Assembly (NCBI GenBank): GCA_003024985.2
Contig: PXIH01S0078987.1
Origin: Euperipatoides rowelli
Taxonomy: Eukaryota; Onychophora; Udeonychophora; Euonychophora; Peripatopsidae
DNA: 11,929 bases
Reading direction: 5' to 3' (one strand)
Shown here: positions 1 to 8,893 of the stretch, one piece after another
How the letters are laid out: each line of letters starts with the position of its first letter
Position numbering within the stretch: position 1 is the stretch's first letter
Translations under genes and position numbers: made by a program
Notes under the pieces: model-generated
Seen by the model: the letters and a program-made list of their open reading frames with translations, nothing else
Databases searched by the model: none
Told to the model about the DNA's origin: nothing

Positions 1-42
1 CTTTTTTTCTACTTGTGCTCTGCTTTTGATCATTAGATATAA

Positions 43-143
43 ATATATCATGATATCGTGGTTAATATGATATCTATATAACATGATATATTATACCATG
101 TTATATAGATAGAACTTGATATTGTGATTCATGTTATATAGAC
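43..143. repeat. AT-rich palindromic repeat with hairpin
   Basis: Positions 71-85 and 97-111 are perfect 15-base inverted repeats (TATCTATATAACATG and its complement) around an 11-base spacer. A further copy of the right arm, CATGTTATATAGAC, lies at 130-143. The blocks starting near 46 (ATGATATCGTGG) and near 116 (TTGATATTGTGA) look like two diverged copies of one unit about 67 bases apart. No coding potential is seen. It could be the edge of a decayed repeat that runs off the window, or simple AT-rich drift. Confidence 0.55.
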
Positions 144-148
144 TAATG

Positions 149-583
149 CAGAGGTTCCCAAACCTTTGCCCGCAGGCACCATGGCGCCCGTCAAACAATT
201 TGTGTGTGCCCGCCGCTGTTCGATCACAAAACAAAAGCTTGTCCNNGTTAACTTGGCAGTGCCNGGATCCCATTGATTTAGATTGTGAGTGGTTAGGCAA
301 CCAATTTTAGGCAGTTGTTTTCTTGTAAATCGACCTCTTTAATTCCACCTTTTGTGCCAAGTTAACGTGGATGAACTTGAGTGCAATGCACNCAGANGGN
401 NGAATTGAGTAGTGGTGGGGATAGTTAGAGAATTGTCTAAATACATCTGACACAATTCAGATTCTACCACGTTTTTGACATCTGTGCATATATTTTCGTC
501 ATTACCAAAAATATAGATGGTGCCCATCACCCTACCAATATGTTAGAATGTGCTCTAGGGTACAAAAAGTTTTGGAACTCCTG
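149..583. mobile_element. Non-autonomous hAT-type element (MITE-like)
   Basis: The left end begins CAGAGGTTCCCAAACC and the complement of the right end begins CAGGAGTTCCAAAACTTT. These imperfect terminal inverted repeats have the CAGxGGTTCxxAAACTTT look common in hAT superfamily elements. At about 435 bp with no transposase remnant, it would be a non-autonomous derivative. A clean 8-bp target duplication is not visible: the flanks GACTAATG and GTATAGTA agree at about half the positions, so the copy is old or the boundary is off. Inside, GTTAACTTGGCA (247-258) and its complement (355-366) form a perfect 12-base inverted repeat. Ambiguous bases lie at 245-402. Minus-strand open frames across it show no recognisable domain. 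Confidence 0.6.
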
Positions 584-1837
584 GTATAGTATATCCACAA
601 ACTAACATATTACTTTATACTGGATATATAGTTTTCCTATTGCCTTATGAATTTGAATTTAATAATATGCTAATGAATGTGTGTGAGCACAGAGGTTTAT
701 GAATATTAGTTCAAGTTTGCCTACATACAGGAAATTACAATATAATGGAAATTGAAAATAGAAAAAAAAATTATCTGCAAAGAAAAATTTTAAATTAATT
801 TTATTGCACATAAAAAAATGTTTATGGAATTCTATTCTAAAAATTGGAAATGTATGTTATCTATTGNTTGAGCAATATATATTTAATCTTCTGAAGATTA
901 GTCATATATTGTTTTTTTTATCATTTTATGACTATAAAAACGTTTAATATGAAATAAAAAAANTTTCATTATTTCAAATAATAAGTATTGGAAAACAATA
1001 TTTTCCTATTGATTTTAAATAATAGCAGAGTAAAATATGTGGTATAGAAAAAAAATCTATACATTTTTACAAAAATTATATAAATTACCTATTACTGACA
1101 TTACTATTCCTATCTTTCATAAATATTTTGACATTGCATATAATTCTCAAGAATTAACATAACCAAAGGATTCACATTCACAAGGATAAGACCTACTCAG
1201 AGGTTGTACAAAATTTCATATGGACCTCTGATTTTAGCACAAACTAAAATAACAGGCTTGGAAATGGAGCTTGGAAAAATAAACCTTTTCATCTATCCAA
1301 GTGTCATTGTATCTCATGATACAATGATTTGACAGTGATTGAGTGATTGCCCCAAATTATACCTATGATGTAGATACACTATCTAGAGTTATGAAAATTA
1401 GGAATTAGAAACAACCAAGATCATAAAATTTAAGAAATTATGAAACTCAAGACCTGTGCACACTACCTTAATAATTTAATTTTAAGTTTTCTGTTCAGAA
1501 ATTCCAGAAAATAGAAATATTTTGGGATTTTGAGTAATTCCTTAAAAAACAACAACATGAGACATCTATGAGAGTACAATATCATAGACAGTAACTGTTA
1601 CACTTAATCCAAAATGGTGGTGTGCAATGAAATTTTAGTGGAAACCAAGAATCGTTCATTACAAACCTATTGTAACAAGTTTTGTGTATTCCATTCCAGA
1701 TAATACAATACTAAATATATAACTTACTTATTACTCAATTATTTTTTAGTACCTTTCCCATCATTGCCCAGAATTTACCAGCTGCATTTATAACCATCAG
1801 TATTATTCCAGTGTTCTAATATTTTATTTAATCCTAA
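584..1837. other. Gene-free AT-rich intergenic stretch
   Basis: No coding region, RNA gene or clear mobile-element terminus is seen in this 1.25-kb stretch. Stops are frequent in all frames. Two hairpin-forming sequences stand out. One is at 873-911, with outer arms CAATATAT/ATATATTG and inner arms TAATCTTC/GAAGATTA. The other is at 1304-1327, a perfect 10-base stem TCATTGTATC with a 4-base loop. Both could be remnants of foldback elements, but hairpins of this size are not rare in such AT-rich sequence. Confidence 0.6.
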
Positions 1838-2007
1838 TGTATATGTGATGGTTTCTGCGTAAAACTAAAAATACTGAAAAAAAAAAAAAAAAATAGCAAC
1901 TTTTTGTCCCCTTGTATCTTTCTGATCCAATTTGAATAATCTTTCGTTTAAATTGCAGCATTTTTATGTTCTTTAATTTTAATTAGTACCAATTTTATGA
2001 ATACGTA

Positions 2008-2643
2008 ACTGATTTTTAATTATTTTTCATATTTTGGCACAGATTAGGCAGGTAGGCAAACAGCAAAGACAATCAAATTGATCAAAATGCTCTCCTTTGC
2101 ATGCCTCTGATATCATTTGTTTAGATCAAATAATATTTTTTATTTATAACTAGCATAAAGACCCAGACAATGCCAGTGAAGGGTGGGGCAAAGTAGGAGA
2201 GGGTGACACTGTTTAATGATAGCCTATATTTTCCGCTATTTCCTAGAGAGTAAGTATGCCAGATTTGGTCCAGATCGGTCCAAGGATTTAGTAATTGTCC
2301 CTGGGGGATGTCCATAGGGTCAAGGGATAGAGTCACTCAGCTTAGTTATAACGTATGTTACCCACTGGGTCCTAGAGAGTATGTTTGCCAAATTTGGTGC
2401 TGATTAGTCAAAAGGCTGAGAGTTGTATAGAGAACCTAATAGTAGCTTATACAGAAATACTTACATATAGACATTCAATTTTATATATTTAGTGTAGAGA
2501 TATTTGGTAATTTTATTTAATTAATCTTAATNATGTGTGATATTTCTTTTTTGTTATATAAATAAAGTATGTTTAATGGAATAAGACCCATTTAAAAAGA
2601 ACCATTGAAAAATAAAATTGTGTTTTACTGGTAAATCTTTAGA
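2008..2643. mobile_element. Unclassified insertion in the left inverted repeat
   Basis: This segment is present between the two blocks of the left arm and absent from the equivalent point of the right arm, near 9044. It is bordered by AATACGTA (2000-2007) and AATACATA (2644-2651), a possible 8-bp target duplication with one mismatch. It contains the direct repeats at 2241-2420 and a tail-like stretch reading ATAGACATTCAATTTTATAT near 2467-2486. The wording CCAAATTTGGTxxxGATxxGTC resembles 3' regions of dispersed LINE- or SINE-type repeats in invertebrates, but I cannot name the family. No protein domain is recognisable. A deletion in the right arm is the alternative explanation. Confidence 0.5.
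2241..2420 (+). repeat. Two diverged direct repeat units, period about 129 bases
   Basis: The first unit, from 2241, reads TCCTAGAGAGTAAGTATGCC followed by AGATTTGGTCCAGATCGGTC. The second, from 2370, reads TCCTAGAGAGTATGTTTGCC followed by AAATTTGGTGCTGATTAGTC. About 36 of these 40 positions would need to agree for a recent duplication; clearly fewer do, so the pair is old. The conserved core is typical of dispersed repeat 3' ends rather than of a gene. Confidence 0.6.
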
Positions 2644-2883
2644 AATACATATAGTCCGGTGCCCACAGAGCTAAGTAGTGAAATTGAGAATATATGATGT
2701 TTTTCAACTGATTCTATATGGAAAATGTGTGCTGAATCAGAATCCGAAGGGTACCATACCACTTTGATACTCTTGAGCATTTTGAGATATGATGTCATCA
2801 AGATGGTGGCCAATGCAATCGACAATATTGTCAGTTTATTTTGTAACATCATCATATAGGGGTATCATATGAATGATCTTGAT

Positions 2884-3034
2884 GTAAATAAAAATAAAAA
2901 CACATACAAATTTAAGTTGTAGCAAAGTTTGGCAGATGTAGATGCAATGAGGTGAATTTACGTGAAATTTTAAAGTATTATAAAATTAAAGAATTTACTT
3001 ATAAGTCAGCACTAATTAGTTTCTTTTTTTTTAG
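2884..3034 (+). other. Possible 5' intron of the transposon gene
   Basis: A strong splice-acceptor look is present just before the coding remnant: ACTAAT at 3011-3016 as a candidate branch site, a run of pyrimidines at 3020-3032, and AG at 3033-3034. A candidate donor GTAAAT lies at 2884. Coding-like sequence starts about 35 bases after the acceptor. In an AT-rich genome such patterns occur by chance, and the donor choice is weak. Confidence 0.25.
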
Positions 3035-3069
3035 GTTTCATGTTAGAAAAATAGTGTAAATACATTATT

Positions 3070-5945
3070 GAAAATGAAAAGTGCATGTTCAACTGTGAAT
3101 GTGTTAATGAACATTTAATCGCATTAGGAGACACTCGAATTCGCACAATTATCAAAGAAAGCAAACAATGAAGTGATTAACTTTACATTCAACTTGAAAA
3201 TGTGTTGGAGAACAACAAGTTATTGACAGTTAAGTGGTATAAACATTGTGTTTCAGTTTATACATCTAATCAAACATTGAAAGATTCCAAAGAAAGCATC
3301 CTCAAGTAATCAAGATGTAAGCCAGGCAGAACCTGCAACAAAGAGAGTGTGTAGAAGTGTGGATGAATATTTTTTTCATTTAGAATGCATTACATATTTT
3401 GTGGCCAAGTTTGTAATATCAAGAAAGATAGCAAAAATCCAGCAAGCTGCATCCATCATCTGAAAGTTGCACAATGTATCCGGCAGATTCAACAGGAAAG
3501 AAAGCGTTCAAGGATTCTATCCTAGAAACATGCCAGGAAAGAAATGATGAGTTATCAAATAAAGTTCAACTGTGTTTGTAAGGTGTACTTGCAGATTAAC
3601 ATGCTTGAGATGAAAGATACCATCAGGAATATATGTATAAGTTCATGAGTTCAATACATTTTTGCTATTCAGCTAAAGTAACTTTGTCTATGTCATAGGG
3701 AACAAGATGTACCATACATGGAAAACAAGTCTATATTGGAGGAAAATAGAATGTGGTGGAATTCTATTGGACAGATCTTCTTGGATCACACAATTATGTA
3801 CAGAACTCAATCCTGATTTAATCTCCATCATTATGTTCCATAAGAATGCCATAATTTTATTGAAGCTTAAAACTGGTGATGATGACTATGCTTCAAGTCA
3901 GTTGTAAAAATTATAAAGAATAAAACAAAAACTACATGAATTATATAGAGGTGCTCCAGCAATTTATGAATGCTGAACATGTCATGAGTAATAACTCTGG
4001 ACATTTTAATTCAATTTGGTCTGATAGCTTCATCGAATAAATTTTTATGTGGTATGGTCATGGGTCTGGAGGTGTTATTGGAATTTTACTGCAGACAAAC
4101 ACAGTCAAGAAGTGGGCACTAAGTATAATCTTTCTAGTCGCCTTGACCATGATCTGGAATTAATGGGGAAGGAGAAGGAAAGCAGTATTGTTACTCAACA
4201 TAAAGAAGAGACCTAGTGTCTTATTCAACATGATTTGTTAGGCTACATATACATGAAAATTTGGAAATGAGCAGGGATCTCTTAAGTACAAAGTGTGACC
4301 AAGATCTTCTCATCAATATTATGACTGGAAATATTTCTCATAGTCTGTAAATATCAACAAATCAATCAGCCTAGGAATGAAATCACAACAAATATTTGAA
4401 TGAAGTTTGCCAGGTTTCTACTCAGAAATGCACAAAAAAAGTTATCGCTATGAAACCGAATGCTAGGAATTTAAAAGGAAATGTGACAGTTATTGATACT
4501 GAACTTATTTACTCAAGAGCTATGGTTCATGTATATGACTAGAGAATTAGATGGCATGCCTAAACTTTCCTTTGAATTATCATCAACACTAGCCTACAAT
4601 TAATATTTGATGAAAATGGTGAAATGAGATTTTCTAAATCAAAGTCAGTAATGAAAAACAATCTGAAAACTGAAGCATCAGCTTACATTCTTGTGAATTC
4701 CAATAACTCAAATGTTTTCATTTTTGATGGATGTGCAATTATGTGGTCAGTGTATTGACCAAAGCAAGGAACTGTGAAGTATTATCTAGACAACTTTCAG
4801 TCTTACATTTCAAAGAAGTTAGAGGAAGGGGATGTGTACCTTGTTTTTGATCATTGCTATCCACTCAGTATAAAAAGTGGAATAAACTATTCCAGAATTT
4901 CAGGTACAACACATCTTAACAAACTCTCTCTTAATATGTCACTACCAGCACATCACATCAAGTTGTGTTGATGTCAACTGAGGATAAAACTCAACTTATC
5001 AAACTGATACCCAACTACCTACATGAAAATGCAGCATGTTTCCAGACTAGTACAAGCCGATCCATCACGTAGACAAATACATGTAGCCTATGGATGTCTT
5101 CTGTGAGGTCAGACCTTTAAATCTATCATGAAGATGCCATTATCATTATCATGGCAATTGCCAGTGCCAATATGACCAATGTGAATGTGACAGTGATTTC
5201 TGATGACACAAAATGTGTACCTGCTCTAGTTGCATCAATAGACATAAATAAATAAACTACAGTGTTATTTTTATCATGGAGCTACTCAGAAAGAAAGAAC
5301 AGCCATTAAAATTTATGCTACATGTCAGAAACATAGAAATATTGTTCCATACCTCTGCAACACATCTCCTCCTAGCTGTGATACTGTAGCAGTGATATTT
5401 GGAATAGGAAAGTTGACAGTATTAAATATATTGGCTACTGTAACTAAGATTGATAAGTTAGGTGAATAACTAAAGGACATGTTGGATGTATTGAATGAAG
5501 CTACAAAGTTAATCAGTCTTTGCCATGGTATCAAGAATACATCATGTGCAATAACAGATACTTACTTTAAAAAGTGTGGAAAATGCATTTCTGGTTAAAA
5601 TGTAACATAAATGCCAAAACTTAAATACTTCCACCCCCATCTCAAGCATTTGCTCAACACACCAAGAAAGCCCATTGCCAAACAAGTGTGTAGGAAAAGC
5701 ATTACATAAAGACCTTCCTAATCTAGATGTCACAATTCAAGGTTGGATTAAAGTTAACGATCTAACAACTTTGTTTAGCAACATTTCCATCTGGAACTAG
5801 TTTTCCTACACCAGAAATTCTTAAACCTATTCGTTGTGGTTGCAGAGCAAATACGCTTTATAGAAAATGTTGCGGATGTGTTGCATCCGATCTTACCTGT
5901 AGGCTACTGCCTTCTGCCAATGTTGAGCTACTAAAAACTATTTGA
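3070..5945 (+). pseudogene. Decayed XPG/FEN-like nuclease gene with C-terminal Cys-rich domain (Academ-type transposon protein)
   Basis: Fragments in all three + frames, joined by many frameshifts and stops, give one collinear protein of roughly 950 residues. Near the start (3082-3290) Cys/His-containing sequence ends in YTSNQTLK, with in-frame stops at 3169 and 3178. Around 3500-3560 is DSILETCQERNDE-like sequence, and around 3800 ELNPDLISI. The C-terminal third carries the XPG/FEN nuclease pattern: FDG with Asp at 4726-4728; VYLVFD with Asp at 4849-4851 followed by SIKSG; HEDA at 5127-5138; ISDDT at 5196-5210; and CDTVAVIFGIGK at 5377-5412, the helix-hairpin-helix region. These match metal-binding positions of FEN1-type nucleases in order, though distances vary. 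The end (5834-5902) has C-x-C-x8-CC-x-C-x6-C, resembling tesmin/TSO1 CXC repeats. I recognise this architecture from repetitive gene families of invertebrates. It lies between inverted repeats, so it is probably a transposon protein. The stop TGA at 4756 replaces an expected Trp. It is certainly non-functional. Confidence 0.75.
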
Positions 5946-6440
5946 TCTTCACACACACACAAGTCATAAAAAGTCAAAGAATTATAGGATGACACTGTAG
6001 AATCTACTATTTACTAGATATCATTAAAATATTATGTATATTATTGGAAGTTTATTAAATAGCATTGTTTCCATTTGTGTCATTAAATTTTAATTGCAAC
6101 AAGCAATTATAAGAATTCATACAGTATTATTGTTTTGTCCAGGACTTATTAAAAATTTTCAGAGGTGCAAACCCTCATAAATAGANAATTTTAAAATCTA
6201 AAGTGCATTAAAAAATGGCAAAATAAAATCTGAAATTTAAAACCGTTTGATCAGGATCCAAGAAATGAGCAAAAACCTTAATTTTTATCTGGGGGAAGGG
6301 TGGTGGTGGTAGAGGGATTGGAAGCCACAACATTTATACTTTTTTATTAGAAGTTGCACATCTTTAGGTCATTACATGATATTAAAGTTCTCATTTGACA
6401 GTTTTACTTATGAAAAACGTCTATAATGGATCAGCAGTTT
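5946..6440. other. Non-coding 3' part of the long-TIR transposon
   Basis: Between the end of the nuclease pseudogene and the right inverted repeat there is no coding signal. It holds a short CA run (5949-5961), AT-rich sequence, and a purine-rich block at 6293-6320 with repeated GGT. It probably represents the 3' untranslated and spacer sequence of the element. Confidence 0.5.
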
Positions 6441-6521
6441 CAATATGTATTGGATTTCATCTGCCGACATCTTGATGACATCATATCTCAAAATGCTCAA
6501 TAGTACCAAAGTGTTACCCTC

Positions 6522-6529
6522 CAGATTTG
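6522..6529. repeat. Target site duplication of the Merlin element, left copy
   Basis: CAGATTTG here is repeated exactly at the other end of the element. With this boundary the inverted repeats are symmetric and start GGG. Shifting the boundary by one base would give 6 or 10 bp instead; 8 bp fits the family. Confidence 0.85.
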
Positions 6530-6582
6530 GGGAGAATTACAGTTTACGGTTCCCCCTTTTTTATTGGCTGCCAAATCCAGAC
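6530..6582 (+). repeat. Merlin terminal inverted repeat, left
   Basis: The first 30 bases match the complement of 8908-8937 perfectly. The rest aligns with one gap through GGC, CCAA and CAGAC blocks to 8884. Near-identity of the two ends suggests a fairly recent insertion compared with the decay of the host element. Confidence 0.92.
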
Positions 6583-6612
6583 AAATTATCAAGAATTGAA
6601 CGATTTGTTGAT

Positions 6613-6664
6613 TTTTAGAGCATGCATAATAGTTTTAGAGCTTGCATAATAAGAGCATGTGTAA
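6613..6664 (+). repeat. Short subterminal tandem repeats in the Merlin element
   Basis: TTTTAGAGCATGCATAATAG (6613-6632) is followed by TTTTAGAGCTTGCATAATA (6633-6651) and a truncated AGAGCATGTGTAAT (6652-6665). Subterminal repeats near transposon ends are often transposase-binding sites; that role here is only a guess. Confidence 0.6.
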
Positions 6665-6830
6665 TGGCATATGTATAAAATGTAGTTTAGAATTGCTGGT
6701 AAGTTTGAAATTTACTAAAACAATTAGAATTATTATTAATATATTTTTATTTAATAATTTATGTCAGTCCATGTAGGATCTTCGTTTTCTTCAATATTTT
6801 CTTCGTCGGTTAGTTCTTCACTTGTTGTAG

Positions 6831-7942
6831 CTATTTCTGTTTTTTTTTTTTGTGCTGGAGGAATAAGTGTTCAATTGTATCTGCTGGTAGTGGTTCTAAG
6901 AATTTTAGAAATAGTCCTTCTTTACCTTGGCCTGGATAGATTTTAATTATGTTGTTAAGAAATTGTAGTATTTTGGAAACTATTTTTTTTATATTATTTA
7001 TAAATCTATTAAAATAGAAATAAGCGGCCATATATTGTTTTAATAGTTTGTTGGTTCTTCGGCTTTATTTTGGTTTTCTAGGCTATTAATATGATTTTTA
7101 GGGTCATTTGGATCAACAAAATTTATCCGATGATTTACTGTTTTATGTTGAGTGTTGTCTCCTAATATACTTTCCACATTGTAGTATTGTTTGGCCTCAT
7201 CGGTGTAAATTATTTCTGTTTTAGGATCTATATATTGTTTGATTAATGGCCATAGGCCACGTTTGCTTTTTGTTTCTGTTTCAAAGTATATTTCTTCCTT
7301 TGTTTCCCAACAATATATTCTGAATAGGATTATAGTGTTATTTTTGCTTTTTCTGCCCCTTTGATATTTTCTTTTGGTGAGAAAAGTTTTGTCTATTTCT
7401 ATGGTTTTTCCTTCTCCGCCTAGTTTTTCTTGGCAGTTTGAACATATGACTTCACAAATCTTATGGCAAAATGAGTAATAGTCATTCACAGTTGATCAGC
7501 TGAGTATTTTTGGTGTTTTATTGGCATTTCCTAAGTTAAGTTTTTCATAACATTGTTGTAGATGTTCCATTAATTGGACAATGGGTAGTTTCCATATAAA
7601 GGCGAATATGATTGATAACTGTATATTTATTGACAGATGGGTTTGACTGAACCAGATATTATTTGCAGGGTTAATAGTTTTAGTGCATCCCGTTTTACCT
7701 TTTTTATGGGATTTATTTTGGCAGGCCCATATCCATCCCAACTTTGAGTCAGATTATTTGGCTGTTGTCATTGGTTTTTCACAGCAATTGGGTGGTTCCA
7801 AATTTCTAGTTGGTATAAGTCCTATATCTTCGCAGAATTTTTGAGAGGTTTATTCATTGTCAATTAGATTGTTCCAGTTAAAAAAACTGGTTTGCAATTT
7901 TTCATGAATTTCCATTTTGACATTTTTAATGCTTGTCTGCAT
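6831..7942 (-). pseudogene. Merlin transposase (ISXO2/DDE_Tnp_IS1595-like), disrupted
   Basis: It would cut and join the element's own ends. Reading the complement from the ATG at 7940-7942, one frame stays collinear for 300 codons apart from in-frame stops TAA at 7850-7852, TAA at 7754-7756 and TGA at 7496-7498. An alternative start is the ATG at 7913-7915. The N-terminal part (codons 53-86) has Cys residues and a WAC motif like the zinc ribbon of this family. The catalytic core shows VEID-type IEIDKT (Asp about codon 184), IIYTDEA (Asp about 248), the TVNH-x-INFVDP signature, and NSLEN (Glu about 289), i.e. a DDE triad with 41 residues between the last two. Near 7040-7080 a frameshift moves the C-terminal region (LLKQYMAAYFYF) into another frame, which runs to 6831. 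Total length of about 365 residues suits Merlin. It is non-functional as it stands, although decay is light. Confidence 0.9.
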
Positions 7943-8039
7943 ATGAAAAATTTTCTGAGTTTTAGTTTTTATATCTAATTTTTATGTAAATTTTGCGAAA
8001 AAAATTCATTTCATACGTAGTAGGAATTTCAGGTAAGAA

Positions 8040-8320
8040 TTATGGTTAGTTTTGTCATGAAATATTGAAAATATTAAATATTCAATTATTGTACATTTTC
8101 TGTATCCGGCCAAAAGCCATGTCGATTTCACACGTTGTTGGAGTTATGGTTAGGGTAAGGGTTAAGATTAGTTATGTAACAAAATATTCCAAATATTAGC
8201 AAATGGATTATTACACCTTTTGTGTATCCGACCAATAACTTCGTCGATTTCACACATTGTTGGAGTTAGGGTTAGGGTAGGGTTAAATTTGGAGATGTAA
8301 TNAATTTTGAAGATTGTTTA
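8040..8320 (+). repeat. 122-bp tandem repeat with TTAGGG-like blocks
   Basis: Two full units and a partial third lie upstream of the transposase. Each unit ends with TGTATCCG, then GTCGATTTCACAC, then TTGTTGGAGTTA and a GGTTAGGGTAAGGG-like block. TGTATCCG starts at 8101 and again at 8223. The third unit begins TAAATTTGGAGATGTAAT at about 8286. The TTAGGG-like blocks are short and imperfect, so this is not a telomere. The repeat is internal to the Merlin element and may be a captured minisatellite or a family-specific 5' region. Confidence 0.75.
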
Positions 8321-8750
8321 ATANTGAGGTGTATGCATANTTTTCGNTTGTTTTATATATAGTAGGCTATATTATTTTTTTTGGGTTAAGTTGTATAATA
8401 CATTTTTATTTATTTGCAATTTTTGTCGAAATTTGTTACAATTTTCCACCGTGTGGTGGTGTTTAGTTAACGTCAATACGAAATTAGTTAACAAGATTTA
8501 GAGAAATTTTTTTTAGGGAAGATGGTATATTTTTAACTCCTTGGTTTGCTAATAATTTAATTTCTATATGAATTGGAAATGAAATGGGACAGTTTCTAGT
8601 TAATTGAAGATTTCAATTAGGTGAGTTATTTTTTCATATTTTTAAAAAAATAATTCTTTCAAATGGCTTTAAATTCAATACATTATTTTACAAATGACTT
8701 TATTCGTGTTGTGTAGTTTTAGCATTATGGTGTTGATTTTGATTTTTTTT

Positions 8751-8893
8751 AATACCGGACATAAATCCACGATAATTAATTAATGTGTTTATAATTTCAA
8801 AATATTGCATTTTTCCCGTTTACCTCCTAAAAAAATGAAATATTTTGCAATTATAAATACGTTTCATAATTATTGTGGTTTACGTCTGGTATT
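8751..8893. repeat. Subterminal foldback in the Merlin element
   Basis: The arm at 8751-8810, starting AATACCGGACATAAATCCAC, is the imperfect complement of 8835-8893, with a 24-base spacer. Shared blocks include AATACC-GAC, CA-AATTTCAAAATATT-CAT-like sequence and TTATAATT. Such a 60-base-arm hairpin next to the terminal repeat is unusual, and implies an inverted duplication of the element's subterminal region. Confidence 0.75.

Larger units (their letters stand above)
1838..2830. repeat. Left terminal inverted repeat, split by an insertion
   Basis: Two blocks match the right arm in inverted orientation. The outer block, 1838 to about 2007, shares ATTAAAATTAAAGAACATAA, ATTCAAATTGGA, a long A/T homopolymer and ACGCAGAxxCCATCAC with 9050-9208. 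The inner block, 2652-2830, shares GCACCGGACTA, GATTCAGCACAC and the 20-base CTTGATGACATCATATCTCA with 6441-6529 plus 8946-9044. The two blocks abut in the right arm but are about 640 bases apart here. The inner block contains the state of the Merlin target before insertion: 2739-2746 (complement CGGATTCT) aligns with CAGATTTG of the right arm. The A-run at about 1877-1893 belongs to this repeat and is not a retroposon tail. Confidence 0.75.

Noticed and set aside
1877-1893. A-run as the tail of a SINE or processed transcript
   Set aside because: The same homopolymer is present at the equivalent place of the right inverted repeat (about 9169-9180), so it is part of the TIR.
2121-2336. Minus-strand open frame of 71 codons
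   Set aside because: It overlaps the direct repeats of the left insertion and shows no domain; it is a chance reading of repeat sequence.
2625-2855. Minus-strand open frame of 76 codons
   Set aside because: It lies wholly in and next to the left terminal inverted repeat, and the matching right arm does not keep the frame.
5325-5733. Two minus-strand open frames
   Set aside because: They are antisense to the nuclease pseudogene, whose + strand carries the recognisable motifs.
5949-5961. CA microsatellite
   Set aside because: It is too short to be of note.
6761-6946. Plus-strand open frame rich in Ser, Val and Leu
   Set aside because: It is antisense to the C-terminal region of the Merlin transposase; the hydrophobic look comes from T-rich sequence.
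8140-8290. TTAGGG-like blocks as telomeric or subtelomeric DNA
   Set aside because: There are only a few imperfect units, embedded in a 122-bp tandem repeat inside a DNA transposon; no telomere array is present.
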